From Papio anubis (taxonomy: Eukaryota; Chordata; Mammalia; Primates; Cercopithecidae): a stretch of DNA of 64,000 nucleotides. The stretch is taken from positions 64,288,712-64,352,711 of the forward strand of contig NC_044989.1 of NCBI RefSeq assembly GCF_008728515.1, written 5' to 3'. The notes under the pieces are model-generated. The model worked only from the letters and a program-made list of their open reading frames with translations. It did not search any database and was not told the DNA's origin. The position numbers and the translations under genes were made by a program. Below, in pieces: positions 57,143 through 60,100 of the stretch (its first letter is position 1; the number at the start of each line of letters is the position of its first letter).

Positions 57143-60100
57143 GAGACAGGATCTTACTTTGTTGCCCAAGCTAGAATGCAGTGGCACAGTCACGGGTCAC
57201 TGAAGCCTGGACCTCCCAGACTCAGTCCTTCTCCTACCTTGGCCTCCTGAGTAGCTAGGACTACAGGCATGTGCCACCACGCCCAACTTATTTTTTTAAT
57301 GTTTATTTTTGGTAGAGATGGGGTCTCACTTTATTGCCCAGGGTGGTCTCGAACTCTTGGGCTCAAGCAATTCTCCCACCTCGGCCTCCCAAAGTGCTGG
57401 GATTACAGGTGTGAGTCAATGTGCCTGGCCAAGAATAGGAATTTCTAGGGTGAAAACAAACAAACAAAAAAACACAAACATCGGCAATTCAAAATCATAA
57501 ACTCAAACTTCTCAAAGCCAATTAAAAGTTGAATTTTAATTATATAGCTAAAAATTTAAACATAATACTTGCTATACCCCTGTAATGAATTATCTTCAGT
57601 TTCACCTCTCCATATCTATGTTCTGCCCCTCCCCATCCTGCTCTCTGCTCTGGGAAGCTAATCTGTGGGCTTGGCCCATGAGGAGCCCTTACGAAGACTG
57701 GAAGAAGTAAAGGTATCTACTCCTCTAGCTTTCTAGTAAAGGTACCTACTTCTCCTGTGTCTCTCAAGGGTTGCCTCAGGGTGACTGCTTCCCTCTACTC
57801 AAGGTCACAGCTTTTTTTCAACTACCTTCTCCTCAATTCTGTTAACCACTGTCTTTGTTCTGCACTGTCACTTGTGATTTTCCTACACTCTGCTCACACC
57901 TTAGTAAATAATTCCTTTACGAAATCTACTTCAAATTATTCTAATTTGCATGTATCATCTTTTCTGACTGATAACCACCAACCTATATATTTATACTTAC
58001 TTCACAACAACATCTGTGTCTATTTCTTCTGTTTGTGAAACTTTATTAATCACACACTGCAAAATTTAAGAAAAAACAAAAACAATTTGATTAATTGTCT
58101 TTCAAATCCTAAGTATTCCATGTTCCATTTGTATATTAAAAAGGCCCTTACTACATGAACACTTTTCAAAAGAGGACATACATGTGGCCAACATAACTGA
58201 TCATTATAGAAATGCAAATCAAAACCACAACGAGATACCATCTCACACAAGTAAGAACGGCTATTACTAAAAAGTCAAAAATAACAGGTGTTGGCAACGT
58301 TGTAGAGAAAAGGGAACACTTATATACTGTTGATGGGAGTGAAAATTAGTTCAACCATTGTGGAAGACAGTGTAGCCATTCCTCAAGGACCTAAAGACAG
58401 AAATACCATTCAATCCAGCAATCCTATTACTGGTTACATACCCAGAGGAATATAAATTGTTCTATTAATAAAGACACATGCACACGTATGCTCACTGTAG
58501 CACTACTCACAATAGCAAATACATGGAATCAACCTAAATGCCCATCGATGATACACTGGATAAAGAAAATGTGGTACATGTACACCATGGAATACTATGC
58601 AGCCATAAAAAAAGAATGAGATCATGTCCTTTGCAGGGACATGGATGGAGTTGGAGGTCATTATCCTTAGAAACTAATGCAGAAACTGAAAACTAAATAC
58701 TGCATGTTCTCACTTGTAAGTGGGAGCTAAATGATGAGAACAGACAGACACACAAAGGGGAACACCACACAGTGGAGATTATTGGAGGGTGGAGGGTGGG
58801 AGAAGGGAAAGGATCAGAAAAATAACTAATGGGTACTAGGCTTAATACCTGGGTGATGATATAATCTATACCAAAAAAACCCATGTCACGCGTTTACTTA
58901 TGTAACAGACTTGCACATGTACCCCTGAAATTAAGATTTAAAAAAATTTAAAAGGCTCTTACTTACTACAATAATTACTTCACCAGATTTTTATATCTTA
59001 CGTATCTCTCACAGTGTTTGAAAAGCTGATTACAATTAGCCAATTAAATAATCATTTCAGAGTGTGTTTGAATTGTAATAATATCGCCTACTATTCAAAA
59101 CTGTTCAAAATCATACACCAGAAAAGCAGAACTATAATATTTAGGAACAAGGTATAAGCCCCATATTAAAATCCCAAAAGAAATTCATATTGAAAGTTAC
59201 ATTTCCTTGTGATATATGCAACAGTTTAAAATTAAAAAATAAATGCTTAGATTTGAGGTCTGGGAATTGAAACATATCAGTTTTTAGAAATTGCTTAAAA
59301 TATATATACAGAAAATTGTACAAATTATGTTTACAGCTCAATACTTTTGTACAAATGAAGTACATTTGTGTAATCAGAACTCAGCTCATGAAACAACCTT
59401 GCTAATACCCAGAGCTCCTCCCCTATTCCCTATCAGTTACTACTTCCGCCCAAAATATACTATTGTTCTGATTTTTAAACCATAGAATAATTTTGTCTGC
59501 ATTTGAGTTTTACATAAGTGGAATCATATAATGTATACTTTCTGTGTTTGGTTTCTTTGGCTCCACATTATGTCTATAATATTCATTTGTTATTCTGTGT
59601 AATCTATTCATTCTCATTAATGTATAGTATTCCATTGTATAAATACATCAAAATTCTATTTATCTTTTCTACTGGTGATGGAATTTGGGCTGTTTCCAGT
59701 TTTTAAAATTACAAATAGTACTGCCATGAACATTCTCCTGCTGTGTTTTGGTGAACTTATATACATATTTCTGTTGGGTGCATACCTAGGAATAGAAATG
59801 CTGGGTCCCAACATGTATGCAAAGTTGGCATTACTATATATTGCCAACAATTTTTCAAAGTGGTTGTACCAATTTAAAAATACAGTGTTTTAATCAGTGC
59901 TTGAAAGGGGATGATTATAAATTTTTTGCTTATTTTACTTAACTTTTAAACTTATTTTAAACTTTAAAAACTCATATATGTACATTCAACCTAATGATAA
60001 TAATCAATTAAGCCTAATAAATACATTTAAAATGTTATCTTTTTCATATATTTAAAAACCAAAGTTCAGTGGATAAGATTTATCTGAGTAAAAAAAGTCA